Assembly (NCBI GenBank): GCA_021848165.1
Contig: JAJZMW010000093.1
Coordinates: forward strand, 1-5,461
Length of the DNA: 5,461 nucleotides
Direction: 5' to 3'
Origin: Thermoplasmata archaeon
GTDB lineage: Archaea > Thermoplasmatota > Thermoplasmata > Lutacidiplasmatales > UBA184
The notes beneath the pieces were generated by a model. The model searched no databases. It was not told where the DNA came from and saw nothing but the letters and a program-made list of their open reading frames with translations. The translations under genes were made by a program, and so were the position numbers. This document shows, one piece after another, positions 5,337 to 5,461 of the stretch (position 1 is the first letter of the stretch; each line of letters opens with the position of its first letter).

Positions 5337-5461
5337 ATCCGGTTGATCCTGCCGGCGGGCACCGCTATTGGAGTTCGCTTAAGCCATGCGAGTCGAGAGG
5401 GGTAAGCCCTCGGCGCACTGCTCAGTAACACGCGGACAATCTGCCCTCGAGACGGGGATAA
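5337..5461 (+). rRNA. 16S ribosomal RNA, 5' end (partial)
   Basis: This is the first approximately 125 bases of the small-subunit rRNA. ATCCGGTTGATCCTGCCGG (from 5337) is the archaeal 5' signature; AAGCCATGCGAGTCGAGAGG, CTGCTCAGTAACACG and GGACAATCTGCCCTCGAGACGGGGATA follow in the normal order. The mature 5' base is uncertain by one to three positions. The base after TGCCGG is C (5356), where most archaea have A. The gene is transcribed in the same direction as the rpo genes, and the rest is beyond the window. Whether a 23S gene follows cannot be seen. Confidence 0.97.

Noticed and set aside
5113..5346. A 77-codon + strand frame in the leader
   Set aside because: It runs into the 16S gene and has no recognisable protein features or Shine-Dalgarno.
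1..5461. CRISPR arrays, insertion sequences, phage or defence genes
   Set aside because: No spaced direct repeats, transposase motifs or terminal inverted repeats were seen. All genes are core archaeal genes except the HAD protein.

Overview
The window is a GC-rich archaeal segment (roughly two thirds G+C or more by eye) in which every supported gene lies on the + strand. The archaeal assignment rests on three things: the largest RNA polymerase subunit is split into A' and A'', they are followed by eL30 (L30e) and a short two-KH-domain NusA, and the right edge is the 5' end of an archaeal 16S rRNA. The 16S start and gene style suggest a euryarchaeal lineage, possibly a high-GC Thermoplasmatota. 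That placement is an inference; only a full 16S or marker-gene tree would settle it.

Layout. Positions 1-2063 hold most of rpoA1 (A'), whose 5' end is outside the window. It contains the catalytic NADFDGD loop and the bridge helix, and ends in an acidic, Gly/Glu-rich tail. rpoA2 (A'', 2066-3382) follows immediately, carries the trigger loop and ends in a Pro/Ala/Glu-rich tail. rpl30e (3383-3670) starts on the base after the rpoA2 stop. A short structured spacer leads to nusA (3735-4160). This is the conserved archaeal transcription operon, but uS12 (rps12), the usual next gene, is absent.

After nusA comes a 150-base spacer with a strong hairpin (4185-4223), then a HAD-superfamily protein (about 4311-5024). 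The HAD reading frame has no ATG, GTG or TTG upstream of its catalytic motif I. A well-placed Shine-Dalgarno-like run instead points at an ACG codon. It also lacks two acidic residues of the standard HAD active site.

Positions 5021-5336 look like a promoter plus the leader of a ribosomal RNA transcript. A TATA-like box overlaps the HAD stop codon, a hairpin with a UUCG tetraloop lies where transcription would begin, and two further hairpins follow. The 16S gene begins near 5337 and runs off the window after about 125 bases.

Working together: A' and A'' form the RNA polymerase active centre, NusA is a transcription elongation factor, and eL30 and 16S rRNA belong to the ribosome. The region is therefore core information-processing machinery with one accessory HAD gene between the two parts. 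I found no mobile element, CRISPR array, defence system or other clearly new multi-gene system. The most unusual points are the HAD gene's start and active site, the broken gene order, and the structured rRNA leader.
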